Notes: generated from the letters alone by a model not told the origin. Counted from the first letter of the stretch, positions 1-6,590 are shown. The stretch: DNA of 13,687 nt from Streptomyces albidoflavus (GCF_000719955.1 NZ_JOII01000061.1:1-13687); one strand, 5' to 3'. Numbers and translations: made by a program.

Positions 1-17
1 ACGCCCCCCCCCCGCCA

Positions 18-57
18 GGCCGCCCCGACTGAGCCGCCCCCCGCCGGCCGCCCCGAC
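18..57. repeat. 12-bp direct repeat just upstream of the GlxA-type regulator
   Basis: The 12-mer GGCCGCCCCGAC occurs at 18-29 and again at 46-57, a period of 28 bp, in a very C-rich leader that also has a poly-C run near the window edge. It lies 15 bases before the ATG at 73. It could be a pair of operator half-sites or the end of a simple repeat that continues beyond the window. In DNA this C-rich a chance repeat is quite possible. Confidence 0.4.
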
Positions 58-72
58 GACAGGACTGACCCC

Positions 73-1041
73 ATGCCCGCCCCGCACCTCGTCGCCGTCC
101 TCATCCGCGACGGCGTCCTCCCGATGGAACTCGGCCTGGTCCACCAGCTGTTCGGCAGCGCCCGCGCCACCGACGGCACCCCCCTCTACACCGTCCGCAC
201 CTGCGCGACCCGCCCCGGCCCCGTCCGCACCGACGCCGACTTCCCCGTGTACGCGCCGCACGGCCCGGAGATCCTCGCCGAGGCCCGTACCGTCCTCGTC
301 CCCGCCTCGCACGAGCAGGACGAACGCCTCGCCACCGAGCCCCTCCCCGCAGACCTCCGCGCCGCCCTCGACACCGCCCGCGACGCCGGCGCCCGCCTCG
401 CCTCCGTCTGCACCGGCGCCTTCGTCCTCGCCGCGTACGGCACCCTCGACGGCCGCCGGGCCACCACCCACTGGCTCTCCGCCGACCGCCTCGCCCGCGC
501 CCACCCCCGCGTCGAGGTCGACGCCGACGTCCTCTACGTCGACGAGGGCGAGGTCCTCACCTCGGCGGGCGAGGCCGCCGGCATCGACCTCTGCCTCCAC
601 CTCATCCGCCGCGACCACGGCGCCGCCACCGCCGCCGACGTGGCCCGCCGCACCGTGGTCCCCCCGCACCGCGAGGGCGGCCAGGCCCAGTACATCCGCC
701 GCCCCGTCCCCGAACCGGGCACCGCCTCGACCGCCGCCTCCCGCGCCTGGGCCCTGGACCACCTCGCCGACCCGCTCACCCTCGCCGACCTGGCGGCCCA
801 GGCCACGATGAGCGTCCGCACCTACACCCGCCACTTCCGCCAGGAAACCGGCCAGACCCCCCTACGCTGGCTCACCCAACGCCGCCTCGACCGCGCCCGC
901 CAGTACCTGGAGGAAACCGACCACACCATCGACCACATCGCCGGCGTGTGCGGCTTCGGCACGGATGTCTCGCTGCGGCACCACTTTCACGCGGCGCTGG
1001 GGACTACGCCGCGGAATTATCGGGCGGCGTTTCGAGGGTGA
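73..1041 (+). CDS. GlxA family transcriptional regulator (DJ-1/PfpI-like domain + AraC HTH)
   Basis: A 322-residue cytoplasmic DNA-binding regulator. Residues about 6-195 form a class-I glutamine amidotransferase/DJ-1-like domain. Its nucleophile-elbow region reads SVCTGAFVLA around Cys113 and is followed by ATTHW and TSAG, both typical of GlxA-type regulators. Residues about 220-320 form an AraC/XylS double helix-turn-helix: MSVRTYTRHFRQETGQTPLR in the first, and a second ending in the usual GFGTDVSLRHHF and TTPRNYR. In this family the N-terminal domain is usually a ligand sensor rather than an enzyme. The length is normal for the family. The ATG at 73 is preceded by AGGA at 61-64. The gene converges on the methyltransferase cassette with only 12 nt between stop codons, so it is probably not part of it. 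The target genes and ligand cannot be read from the sequence. Confidence 0.9.
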   Translation: MPAPHLVAVLIRDGVLPMELGLVHQLFGSARATDGTPLYTVRTCATRPGPVRTDADFPVYAPHGPEILAEARTVLVPASHEQDERLATEPLPADLRAALDTARDAGARLASVCTGAFVLAAYGTLDGRRATTHWLSADRLARAHPRVEVDADVLYVDEGEVLTSAGEAAGIDLCLHLIRRDHGAATAADVARRTVVPPHREGGQAQYIRRPVPEPGTASTAASRAWALDHLADPLTLADLAAQATMSVRTYTRHFRQETGQTPLRWLTQRRLDRARQYLEETDHTIDHIAGVCGFGTDVSLRHHFHAALGTTPRNYRAAFRG

Positions 1042-1053
1042 GGGTCGGGGCTG

Positions 1054-2457
1054 CTACGACGTGCTGACGGGCTCTCCCAGCGAGAGCTGCCTGACCTCGC
1101 GCGGAGCCTTCGCGGGAGCCGTCGTCGACGGCGGAGCGGGACGCCGCCGCGAGGTGCCCGCCCCCCTCTCCAGCGCGTCGTGCACATGCGCCGCGAGGGC
1201 CTTGGCCAGCGGCACGGGGACGGCGTTGCCGATCTGCCGGGCGATCTGCGTCTTGCTGCCGCACCAACGGAAGTCGTCCGGGAAGCCCTGGATGCGGGCG
1301 GCCTCCAGGTGGCTCAGCGGGCGTGGTGCCTCAGGGTGCAGATAGCGCCCCTTCTCCGGCTTGAAGAACTCCGTCCGGATGGTCACGGACGGCTTGTCCC
1401 ACTCCAGCCGGCCCATCACGTCCCCCGAGCCGTTGACGTGCCGGTCCCAGCTGTCTGTGGAGAGCCGTTGGAACCCGGCCCTGTCCGCGTGTACGCGGTC
1501 GTGCTCGGTGAGCGCCTTACGGTTCTGTCCGGGAAGGATCGCCCGGTAGCGGGCGAGGGACAGCTCGGTCGGGGTGCGACCGACGTGCAGGTCATGGCCA
1601 CGGAACGGCCCGGGGATGCTCTCCCGCAGCCGCGCCACGAAGTCCTTGTCCAGCGGACCGGTCTCCCTGACCTTCCGGGAGATCTTCACGGTCGGCGTTC
1701 CCTCGTCGTTCACCATGGGCAGTTCTGTTCCGCGCGTGGCGTTCGGGATCGTGGCGTGCCCCGGGCGCAGGCATTCACGCAGGGTGCGCCAGGCGGGGGG
1801 AGCCGCCTGGTCGATCGGCAGGTGCTGTCCGGCAGTGCGGCGTCCGGTGTGCGTGGGACCGGGGTACCCGATGTGCTGGTCCCCGCGCACACCGATGACG
1901 ATGGTGCGGCGCCGGACCTGGGCCGCGCCGTAGTCGGCGGCGTTGAGGATCTCGGGCTCCTCCAGGGTGTACCCGATCTGCGCGAATGCCGCCGTCAGCT
2001 CCGTGATCTGCTCCGACGAGCGGAAACGGTCGACGTTCTCGATGATGAAGATCCGCGGCTGGACCAGCTCGACGACCTTGAAGTACTCCTCCCAGAGCTG
2101 GTTGCGCGGGTCTTCGGGGTCCTCCTTGCCGAGACCGGAGAACCCCTGGCACGGCGGACCGCCGAGGATCACGTCCGCCTTGAGTCCCGAGTCCCGGACC
2201 ACGTCGACCCAGTCGGTGATGTCTCCCAGATGGAACCGGTGATCGGCGGATTCGGTGGAGTGGGCCCACTCGGTGAAGTTGGTGACGTAGGTCAGAGCGG
2301 CGGCGGGATCGATCTCGACACCCGCGACCGGGACGAAAGCATGGCCACCCTCACGGGCGCGCACCGATTCCGAGTACTCGCGGAAGCCCTGGCTGAACCC
2401 CCCGCACCCGGCGAAGAGGTCCACGATGCGGTAGGGCTGGTCGGTCCGGGAGTTCAT
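1054..2457 (-). CDS. DNA (cytosine-5-)-methyltransferase, all motifs intact
   Basis: A 467-residue C5-cytosine DNA methyltransferase that would transfer methyl from S-adenosylmethionine to cytosine in a specific DNA site. Visible motifs, in order: motif I VDLFAGCGGFSQGF (residues 12-25); motif IV GGPPCQGFSGLG with catalytic Cys103; motif VI IENV (139-142); motif VIII QVRRR (180-184); a target-recognition region between about 200 and 380; motif IX AARIQGFP; motif X QIGNAVPVPLA. A proline/alanine-rich tail of some 30 residues follows motif X. The ATG at 2455-2457 overlaps the TGA of the upstream methyltransferase as ATGA, which implies translational coupling. It is the last gene of the vsr-led cassette. 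I cannot deduce the recognition site. No ordinary restriction-enzyme gene lies next to it in the window, so it may be a solitary or Vsr-linked modification enzyme. Confidence 0.95.
   Translation of the reverse strand: MNSRTDQPYRIVDLFAGCGGFSQGFREYSESVRAREGGHAFVPVAGVEIDPAAALTYVTNFTEWAHSTESADHRFHLGDITDWVDVVRDSGLKADVILGGPPCQGFSGLGKEDPEDPRNQLWEEYFKVVELVQPRIFIIENVDRFRSSEQITELTAAFAQIGYTLEEPEILNAADYGAAQVRRRTIVIGVRGDQHIGYPGPTHTGRRTAGQHLPIDQAAPPAWRTLRECLRPGHATIPNATRGTELPMVNDEGTPTVKISRKVRETGPLDKDFVARLRESIPGPFRGHDLHVGRTPTELSLARYRAILPGQNRKALTEHDRVHADRAGFQRLSTDSWDRHVNGSGDVMGRLEWDKPSVTIRTEFFKPEKGRYLHPEAPRPLSHLEAARIQGFPDDFRWCGSKTQIARQIGNAVPVPLAKALAAHVHDALERGAGTSRRRPAPPSTTAPAKAPREVRQLSLGEPVSTS
2454..2457 (-). 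promoter_or_regulatory. ATGA stop-start overlap coupling the two methyltransferases
   Basis: On the minus strand the TGA of the Cys-less methyltransferase (2454-2456) shares bases with the ATG of the intact one (2455-2457). Such four-base overlaps usually mean that terminating ribosomes re-initiate. They favour matched amounts of two proteins, as would suit a complex. Confidence 0.85.
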
Positions 2458-3440
2458 GGCGCGATTTTAGACGGGTCGGAGAGCCCGGCTCCCGCGAGGT
2501 CCCGCGCGATCGAGCCTGCCACGGCGGCGGCGAGGGGCGGTGGGCAGGCATTCCCGACCTGCCGGTAGGAAGAGGTCTTGCGTCCGCTGATCCGCCACTC
2601 CGGCGGGAAACCCTGGAGCAGTGCCACTTGGGCCACGGTGAGTTTGGGGAGGAGGTTGACGGCCGCGTGCACGTCGGGCACCGCGTCGGCCACGCCCCCA
2701 CCGTTGACCCCGAGCTTCTCCCACGAGCGCTTGGAACCGGTGGGTCCCAGATCCGCACCGCCCCGACGGTCCGAGCCGCCGACCAGCGTGGGCGCGGGCC
2801 GATTGGCACGGGCGGCCCATGCCATGGCCCCCCGCCAGCCGCCGGCGGCCATTGAGGGGGCCAGTACCGATCCCACGTCGGCGCACGGTGTCGGTCGAGG
2901 TGACGGCCACGAAGGCGCAGTGCCCTGGCGCAGGGCGACGAGGAACCCGTGAGGGCGCCGCTGGGGGACCCCGAAGTCCTGGGCGTCGAGCACCCGCCAG
3001 CCGTAGCCGTAGCCGACCTCGCGCAGGTGATCCTCGACCCACGCCCGCAGCGGCGCGTACGCGGGGTCCCGCACGAGTCCCGGTACGTTCTCGATCAGCA
3101 GGGCACGGGGGAGCGTCGCCTGGGCCAGCCACACGACCGCCTGGAGCAGGAAGTGCACGTTCTCCGGGTCCTTGCCGGGGCCGTTGACGCTGGACGGCAG
3201 GCGTGGGAGGCCCGCCGCGAGCAGGTCGATGTCGGTGTCCGGCGGGAAGAGGTCGGGCCGGTCGCTCGGCAGGAAGTCGGTGAGATCGGTCTCCAGGACC
3301 GGCCAGTGCGGTCGGTTCGCCAGCAGGGTGGCACACGCGTCCGGCTTGCTGTCGACCAGGGCGAGGGGGGTGAATCCACCCGCCTCCAGGCCCAACGAGA
3401 GGCCACCCGCTCCCGCGCACAGCTCCAGTGACCTCAGCAC
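2454..3440 (-). CDS. DNA cytosine methyltransferase homologue lacking the catalytic cysteine
   Basis: A second C5-methyltransferase-fold protein of about 328 residues. The GTG at 3438-3440 is chosen because it places motif I (LELCAGAGGLSLGLEAGGF) at residues 5-23, as usual, and lies 37 nt after the vsr stop. A longer reading to an ATG at 3560 would only overlap vsr. Retained motifs: I; VI (LLIENVPG, ENV 117-119); VIII (PQRRPHGFLVAL); a target-recognition region containing PTLVGGSDRRGG; IX (LLQGFPPEW); X (QVGNACPPPLA). Motif IV reads AAGLPRLPSS instead of the usual GGxPCQPFS, so Arg80 (codon CGC, complement of 3201-3203) replaces the catalytic Cys and the following Gln and Phe are also changed. 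I infer that it binds DNA and cofactor but does not methylate by the standard mechanism. It may partner the intact enzyme, to which it is coupled by ATGA. Confidence 0.88.
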   Translation of the reverse strand: MLRSLELCAGAGGLSLGLEAGGFTPLALVDSKPDACATLLANRPHWPVLETDLTDFLPSDRPDLFPPDTDIDLLAAGLPRLPSSVNGPGKDPENVHFLLQAVVWLAQATLPRALLIENVPGLVRDPAYAPLRAWVEDHLREVGYGYGWRVLDAQDFGVPQRRPHGFLVALRQGTAPSWPSPRPTPCADVGSVLAPSMAAGGWRGAMAWAARANRPAPTLVGGSDRRGGADLGPTGSKRSWEKLGVNGGGVADAVPDVHAAVNLLPKLTVAQVALLQGFPPEWRISGRKTSSYRQVGNACPPPLAAAVAGSIARDLAGAGLSDPSKIAP

Positions 3441-3477
3441 TTCGAACCCGCCCCGTCCGTTCGTCTCTCTCCGGCTG

Positions 3478-3918
3478 TCACCGTGAGGCCGGAGGACCCG
3501 GCCACCCCTGCTCCTCGCGCACCTCCACGATCCGCGCCGCCACATCCTCCGGCGCCTCATGTTCCCAGAACCTCAGCACCGTCCACCCCTGTTCCACGAG
3601 ATGGGCCGTGGTCTCCCGGTCGCGGGCCATGTTCTTGTCGAGCTTCTCGCGCCACCAGGCGGCGTTGGCCTTCGGGTGGGTGGCGTGTTCGGGGCAGCCG
3701 TGCCAGAAGCAGCCGTCGAGGAAGACGGCGACGCGTTGTCCCGGGAAGGCGATGTCGATGGTGCGGCGGCGCATGCCGGGGACGGGGACGTGGAGGCGGT
3801 AGCGCTGGCCCGACGCGAACAGGAGGCCGCGCACGGCGAGTTCGCACGCGGTGTCGCGTCGGGCCTGTCGGCGCATGCGGGCGGAGACCGCCTCCGAGGA
3901 CGGTTCGGCTCCGTTCAT
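3478..3918 (-). CDS. vsr: Vsr-type (very short patch repair) DNA mismatch endonuclease
   Basis: A 146-residue nuclease of the Vsr family, which in Escherichia coli nicks DNA 5' of T:G mismatches arising from deamination of 5-methylcytosine. Seen here: the N-terminal RRDTACEL that resembles the RDT segment of Vsr; Asp55 in RRTIDIAF (metal-binding Asp of the PD-(D/E)XK-like fold); DGCFWHGCPEH at 68-78 with Cys70, His73 and Cys75 as zinc or catalytic residues; KLDKNMARD at 92-100; and GWTVLRFWEHE at 111-121. His120 stands where E. coli Vsr has a zinc-ligand Cys, a variant I believe is common in this subfamily. The length is normal. It opens the cassette, with two cytosine methyltransferase genes directly downstream, which matches a role in repairing damage caused by their product. 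It could alternatively act as the nuclease of a restriction system. The ribosome binding site is weak (GGGA about 10 nt before the ATG). Confidence 0.92.
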   Translation of the reverse strand: MNGAEPSSEAVSARMRRQARRDTACELAVRGLLFASGQRYRLHVPVPGMRRRTIDIAFPGQRVAVFLDGCFWHGCPEHATHPKANAAWWREKLDKNMARDRETTAHLVEQGWTVLRFWEHEAPEDVAARIVEVREEQGWPGPPASR

Positions 3919-3951
3919 CGGGGTGTTCCCGTGCTCGTCGTCAGGGGGGAG

Positions 3952-4968
3952 TCACCCCGCCCCATGACACACCCCGTACTCCCGCCCCCTCCCGCACCAG
4001 CACCCCGCGTCGTTCGCCGGCGGCCAGGCCTTCGCCCGTCCCCTCGCCGCCAGGGTTGTCGCGTACAGGGGGAGCAGGGACGGGTCGGTCGGGGTGGTGG
4101 ATTCTGAGGCGGCGAAGGCTTCGTAGGAGGGGAGGGTGGCGGAGACGGTGCCGAGGTGGGGGGTGCCGGAGGTGGCGAGTTCCCGGAGGGAGGATTCGAC
4201 GGCGGCCAGGTGGGCCTCGTGGGAGGGGAACTCGGTGGTGAGGGCGGGGTGGGCGGCGAGGAGCTGGGCCAGTTCGTCCTCGGGCCAGTGGAGGACGGCG
4301 ACCGGGAAGGGGCGGGAGAGGGCGGCGCGGTAGGTGCCCAGTTCGGCGCGGAGGCGGTCGATCTCGGCGCGGAGTTCGGCGGGGTTGTCGGAGCCGAGGG
4401 ACCAGAGACGGTTCGGGTCGTGGAGTTCGTCGAGGGGGACCGGGGCTTCATGGAGGCGGTCGGCGAGCTCGTCGCGGGCGTCGTGGTCGGCGCCGAGCAG
4501 GCGGCGGACGCGGTGGCGGCCGAAGAGGAGCGGGCGTACCTCGCGGGGCGGGTGGGCGGAGTCGCCGACGAGGAGTTCGGTGGCGTCGGTGAAGACGGAG
4601 TGGGCGCTCTCCAGCTCGTCGTGGGCCTCCAGGGCCTCGGCGACGATGATCCACGGCTCGGGGGAGCGGGGCGCGGCGAGGCGGACGCCGTCGACGATGG
4701 CGCGGGCCTCGGCGTCGTGGCCGTACTCCCAGAGGTTGGCGGCCTTCAGGGCGCGGACGAGGACGGGCTGCTCGGCGGGGAGGGCGAGCAGGCGGTCGTA
4801 GAGGGCGGTGGCGCGGTCGCGGTCGCCCGCCACCTCGTGGTGGGCGGCGGCCTGCAGCAGGAGCTGTTCGGCGTCCTCGGGGTACAGCGCGGCGGCGCGT
4901 TCGAGTCGTTCGGCCTCGGCGGTGTGCGAGGCGTGCGGCGTGGTCTCGGCGGGCGTGTCGGGGCGCAT
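3952..4968 (-). CDS. TPR-like protein with C-terminal SEC-C zinc motif
   Basis: About 338 residues from the ATG at 4966-4968; an in-frame GTG at 4977 is a possible alternative. The N-terminal half (about 15-190) is an alpha-helical, alanine- and leucine-rich array of TPR type, with segments such as RAAALYPEDAEQLLLQAAA and RATALYDRLLALP. A charged helical segment (ELRAEIDRLRAELGTYRAAL) follows. The last 16 residues are CWCGRGREYGVCHGAG, a SEC-C motif in which Cys323, Cys325, Cys334 and His335 would bind one zinc ion, as at the C-terminus of SecA. No signal peptide or membrane helix is seen, so it is cytoplasmic. SEC-C motifs are linked to protein or ribosome contacts, but the role of this protein is unknown. 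Reading further upstream in frame only gives antisense sequence of the DUF6412 and yidC genes. It ends 33 nt before vsr on the same strand. Confidence 0.8.
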   Translation of the reverse strand: MRPDTPAETTPHASHTAEAERLERAAALYPEDAEQLLLQAAAHHEVAGDRDRATALYDRLLALPAEQPVLVRALKAANLWEYGHDAEARAIVDGVRLAAPRSPEPWIIVAEALEAHDELESAHSVFTDATELLVGDSAHPPREVRPLLFGRHRVRRLLGADHDARDELADRLHEAPVPLDELHDPNRLWSLGSDNPAELRAEIDRLRAELGTYRAALSRPFPVAVLHWPEDELAQLLAAHPALTTEFPSHEAHLAAVESSLRELATSGTPHLGTVSATLPSYEAFAASESTTPTDPSLLPLYATTLAARGRAKAWPPANDAGCWCGRGREYGVCHGAG

Positions 4969-4986
4969 ACGGGACACGGTACTGCC

Positions 4987-5031
4987 GGGGGTCGGTGGGG
5001 GAAGGGGGTGGTGGGGTGGGTGTGGGCGGGG
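4987..5031 (+). other. Seven-run G-tract, potential G-quadruplex, upstream of the SEC-C gene
   Basis: Within 45 bases the plus strand has G-runs of 5, 5, 5, 4, 3, 3 and 4 (4987-4991, 4997-5001, 5004-5008, 5013-5016, 5018-5020, 5024-5026, 5028-5031), separated by loops of 1-5 bases. This meets the usual pattern for an intramolecular G-quadruplex. It lies in the divergent intergenic region, 19 bases from the SEC-C start codon on that gene's template strand and upstream of the likely promoter for the DUF6412-yidC genes. Confidence 0.6.
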
Positions 5032-5120
5032 CCACGTGCGCGGGGGCGCGCACCGTACGAAGAGCGCGGGCGTGCCCGATTCCACGCCCGGCGCCCCTCC
5101 CGTGACCTCCGCCGCCCCGG

Positions 5121-5126
5121 TAGGGT
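5121..5126 (+). promoter_or_regulatory. Likely -10 element (TAGGGT) for the DUF6412-yidC unit
   Basis: TAGGGT fits the streptomycete vegetative -10 consensus (TAGRRT). It would place transcription start near 5133, about 35 nt before the ATG at 5168. No convincing -35 hexamer sits at the right spacing, so this is a tentative call. Confidence 0.4.
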
Positions 5127-5167
5127 GGCGGGGACTTGAACCCGGGGGTCCACGGAAGGAGGCGGGG

Positions 5168-5500
5168 ATGAGGGAGACGGTGTCGGCCATGAGCGGCCGG
5201 CTGCGGCATGTGCGGCTCTTCGGCGTGCTGTTCCTCCTGCTGGTCGCCCAGTACCTCCTCGCCGAGACCGCGCTCGGCGCCGCCGCCGTCGCGGTGGCCG
5301 CCACCGCCGCCGCCGGGTCCGCGCTCGCGCTCTGCGCGGTGGTCGCCGCCCGGGCCGTGCCCAGGGTGCCGGTGGCACGGGTGCGGACCGCGCTCAGGGA
5401 CCGCGCCCGGCGTACCGCCTTCCTCCCGCAACGCGATCCCGACGGGCCCGGCCGCCGCAGGCCCCGGGCGCCCGGCGTGCCCCTCCCGACGGCCGCGTAA
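5168..5500 (+). CDS. Small DUF6412-like membrane protein upstream of yidC
   Basis: A 110-residue protein starting at an ATG preceded by a strong AAGGAGG (5156-5162). After a short basic N-terminus, residues about 15-65 form two closely spaced hydrophobic helices (VRLFGVLFLLLVAQYLL, then an alanine/valine-rich stretch ending LCAVVAARAV). They are followed by an Arg/Pro-rich cytoplasmic-type tail (RDRARRTAFLPQRD). I recall proteins of this size and composition annotated as DUF6412 next to a YidC/Oxa1 gene in Streptomyces; the family name rests on that memory and on context. Its function is unknown. A role in helping or tuning the neighbouring insertase is a reasonable inference from the conserved pairing. 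The next gene begins 156 nt downstream on the same strand. Confidence 0.75.
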   Translation: MRETVSAMSGRLRHVRLFGVLFLLLVAQYLLAETALGAAAVAVAATAAAGSALALCAVVAARAVPRVPVARVRTALRDRARRTAFLPQRDPDGPGRRRPRAPGVPLPTAA

Positions 5501-5525
5501 CTCCCCTCTCCCCAGAAGCCCCCAG

Positions 5526-5597
5526 GTCGGCTCCGCCGACGGGCCGGGCGAGGACGTGCGCCCCCGTCACGCTGCCCGCGAGCCTCGCCGGCTCGCG
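5526..5597 (+). promoter_or_regulatory. Two hairpins in the DUF6412-yidC spacer
   Basis: Two perfect inverted repeats lie between the genes. GTCGGC (5526-5531) pairs with GCCGAC (5535-5540) around a 3-nt loop. CGCGAGCC (5577-5584) pairs with GGCTCGCG (5590-5597) around a 5-nt loop. Neither is followed by a T-tract. They could form a weak terminator, an RNA-processing site or leader structure that lowers yidC expression relative to the upstream gene. Confidence 0.4.
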
Positions 5598-5656
5598 TTC
5601 CCGGCCTGACAACCCCCGGCGCAGCCTGTGCGCGCGCCGCCACGGGAGGGTTTCCC

Positions 5657-6409
5657 TTGTCGTTCTTCTCCGCCTTCGCCGACCTCGTCGACGGGCTCGG
5701 TGACGTCCTCGAACCGGTCGCCGGCACCGCCTCGACCGCCGCCGCCATCGTCCTGTTCACCGCCTTCGTGCGGCTGCTGGTGCTGCCGCTCTCCCGTGCG
5801 GCGGCCCGTGGCCAGAAGGCCAGGACCCGGCTCCAGCCGCAGGTCGTGGCGTTGCGCAAGAAGTACAAGAAGAATCCGGAGCGGCTGCAGAAGGCGACGC
5901 TGGAGCTGTACGCGGCCGAGAAGGTGTCGCCGTTCTCCGGCATCCTGCCGAGCCTGTGCCAGCTGCCCGCCTTCTTCCTGATGTACCACCTCTTCGCCTC
6001 CGCCGAGATCGGCGGCGCCCCCAACACCCTGCTCGGCCACTCCCTGTTCGCCGCGCCGCTCGGCGACCGGTGGAAGGACGCGCTGGCCGACGGCGGGTTG
6101 TTCGGCGCGCACGGCCAGGTCTACCTGGCGCTCTTCGCCGTGGTGGTGGCCGTCGCCGTCTACAACTACCGGCGCACCAAGCGCCAGCTCGCCGCCAGTG
6201 CCGCCCTGACCGCCGGGGACACGGAGGCCATGCCCGGCATGGGGGCCATGAACAAGATCGCGCCGCTGATGTCGTTCATGACGCTCTTCACCGTCGGTTT
6301 TGTCCCGCTCGCCGCCGCGCTCTACGTGGTCACCAGCACCCTGTGGACGGCGGTCGAGCGGACCGTGCTGTACCGCGAGGAGCCGGCGGGCGTCGCCGTG
6401 GCCGCCTGA
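5657..6409 (+). CDS. yidC: YidC/Oxa1/Alb3 family membrane protein insertase (TTG start)
   Basis: A 250-residue polytopic membrane protein that helps insert and fold proteins in the cytoplasmic membrane. The start is TTG at 5657, fixed by GGGAGGG at 5644-5650 and by the family's N-terminus. Core transmembrane segments are near residues 25-47 (containing FVRLLVLPLS), 98-116 (LPSLCQLPAFFLMYHLF), 155-173 and 205-240. Arg39 in the first core helix matches the conserved positive residue of the hydrophilic groove. Between the first two lies a Lys/Arg-rich cytoplasmic hairpin (ALRKKYKKNPERLQKATLEL) typical of the family. There is no lipobox and no long periplasmic domain. It is shorter than the usual actinobacterial yidC beside rnpA/rpmH and is not in that context, so it is probably a second paralogue. 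No Lys-rich ribosome-binding tail is present. Confidence 0.92.
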   Translation: MSFFSAFADLVDGLGDVLEPVAGTASTAAAIVLFTAFVRLLVLPLSRAAARGQKARTRLQPQVVALRKKYKKNPERLQKATLELYAAEKVSPFSGILPSLCQLPAFFLMYHLFASAEIGGAPNTLLGHSLFAAPLGDRWKDALADGGLFGAHGQVYLALFAVVVAVAVYNYRRTKRQLAASAALTAGDTEAMPGMGAMNKIAPLMSFMTLFTVGFVPLAAALYVVTSTLWTAVERTVLYREEPAGVAVAA

Positions 6410-6462
6410 CCCGGCGCGGGGCGCTGGTCCACCCGTTGAACGCACCCTTGCGGGGCGGGCCC

Positions 6463-6516
6463 GTCCTCCGGCACGATCGGGCGGTCCTCCGGCGGCCGCA
6501 CACCGCCGGGCGGACC
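6463..6516 (+). terminator. Strong GC hairpin and 10-bp direct repeat after yidC
   Basis: CCGGCGG (6489-6495) pairs with CCGCCGG (6503-6509). The stem can be extended past a small internal loop by GGTCC (6483-6487) with GGACC (6512-6516). There is no T-run, as is common for streptomycete terminators. The 5' arm also carries the second copy of GTCCTCCGGC (6484-6493); the first copy is at 6463-6472, exactly 21 bp away. The hairpin probably ends yidC transcription, but the two-turn spacing of the repeats could also mark an operator for the downstream gene. Confidence 0.5.
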
Positions 6517-6590
6517 ACTCGCTCAGGGCGCCACCGTGGGCGGGCGGCCACCGTGCCGTCCGCCCCGCGAGCGACCACGGGAGTTCGACC

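Noticed and set aside
1180..2568. Long plus-strand open frame (about 460 codons) opposite the intact methyltransferase
   Set aside because: The translated sequence has no motif and is rich in Val/Arg/Asp/Gly runs typical of antisense frames in high-GC DNA; the minus strand gives a complete methyltransferase.
3441..3560. 40-residue N-terminal extension of the Cys-less methyltransferase from an ATG at 3560
   Set aside because: It overlaps the end of vsr in another frame and is Arg-rich noise; motif I lies right after the GTG at 3440, as in relatives.
5115..5160. tRNA T-arm look-alike on the minus strand (GGGTTCAAGTCC)
   Set aside because: The flanking arms pair only in part, and no anticodon or D-arm is found upstream, where the sequence is the start of the DUF6412 gene. 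It is not a tRNA and is too short to claim as an attachment-site remnant.
4969..6027. N-terminal extension of the SEC-C gene by about 350 codons
   Set aside because: The extension is antisense to the DUF6412 and yidC genes and reads as low-complexity Arg/Ala/Ser; the TPR region begins naturally at the ATG at 4968.
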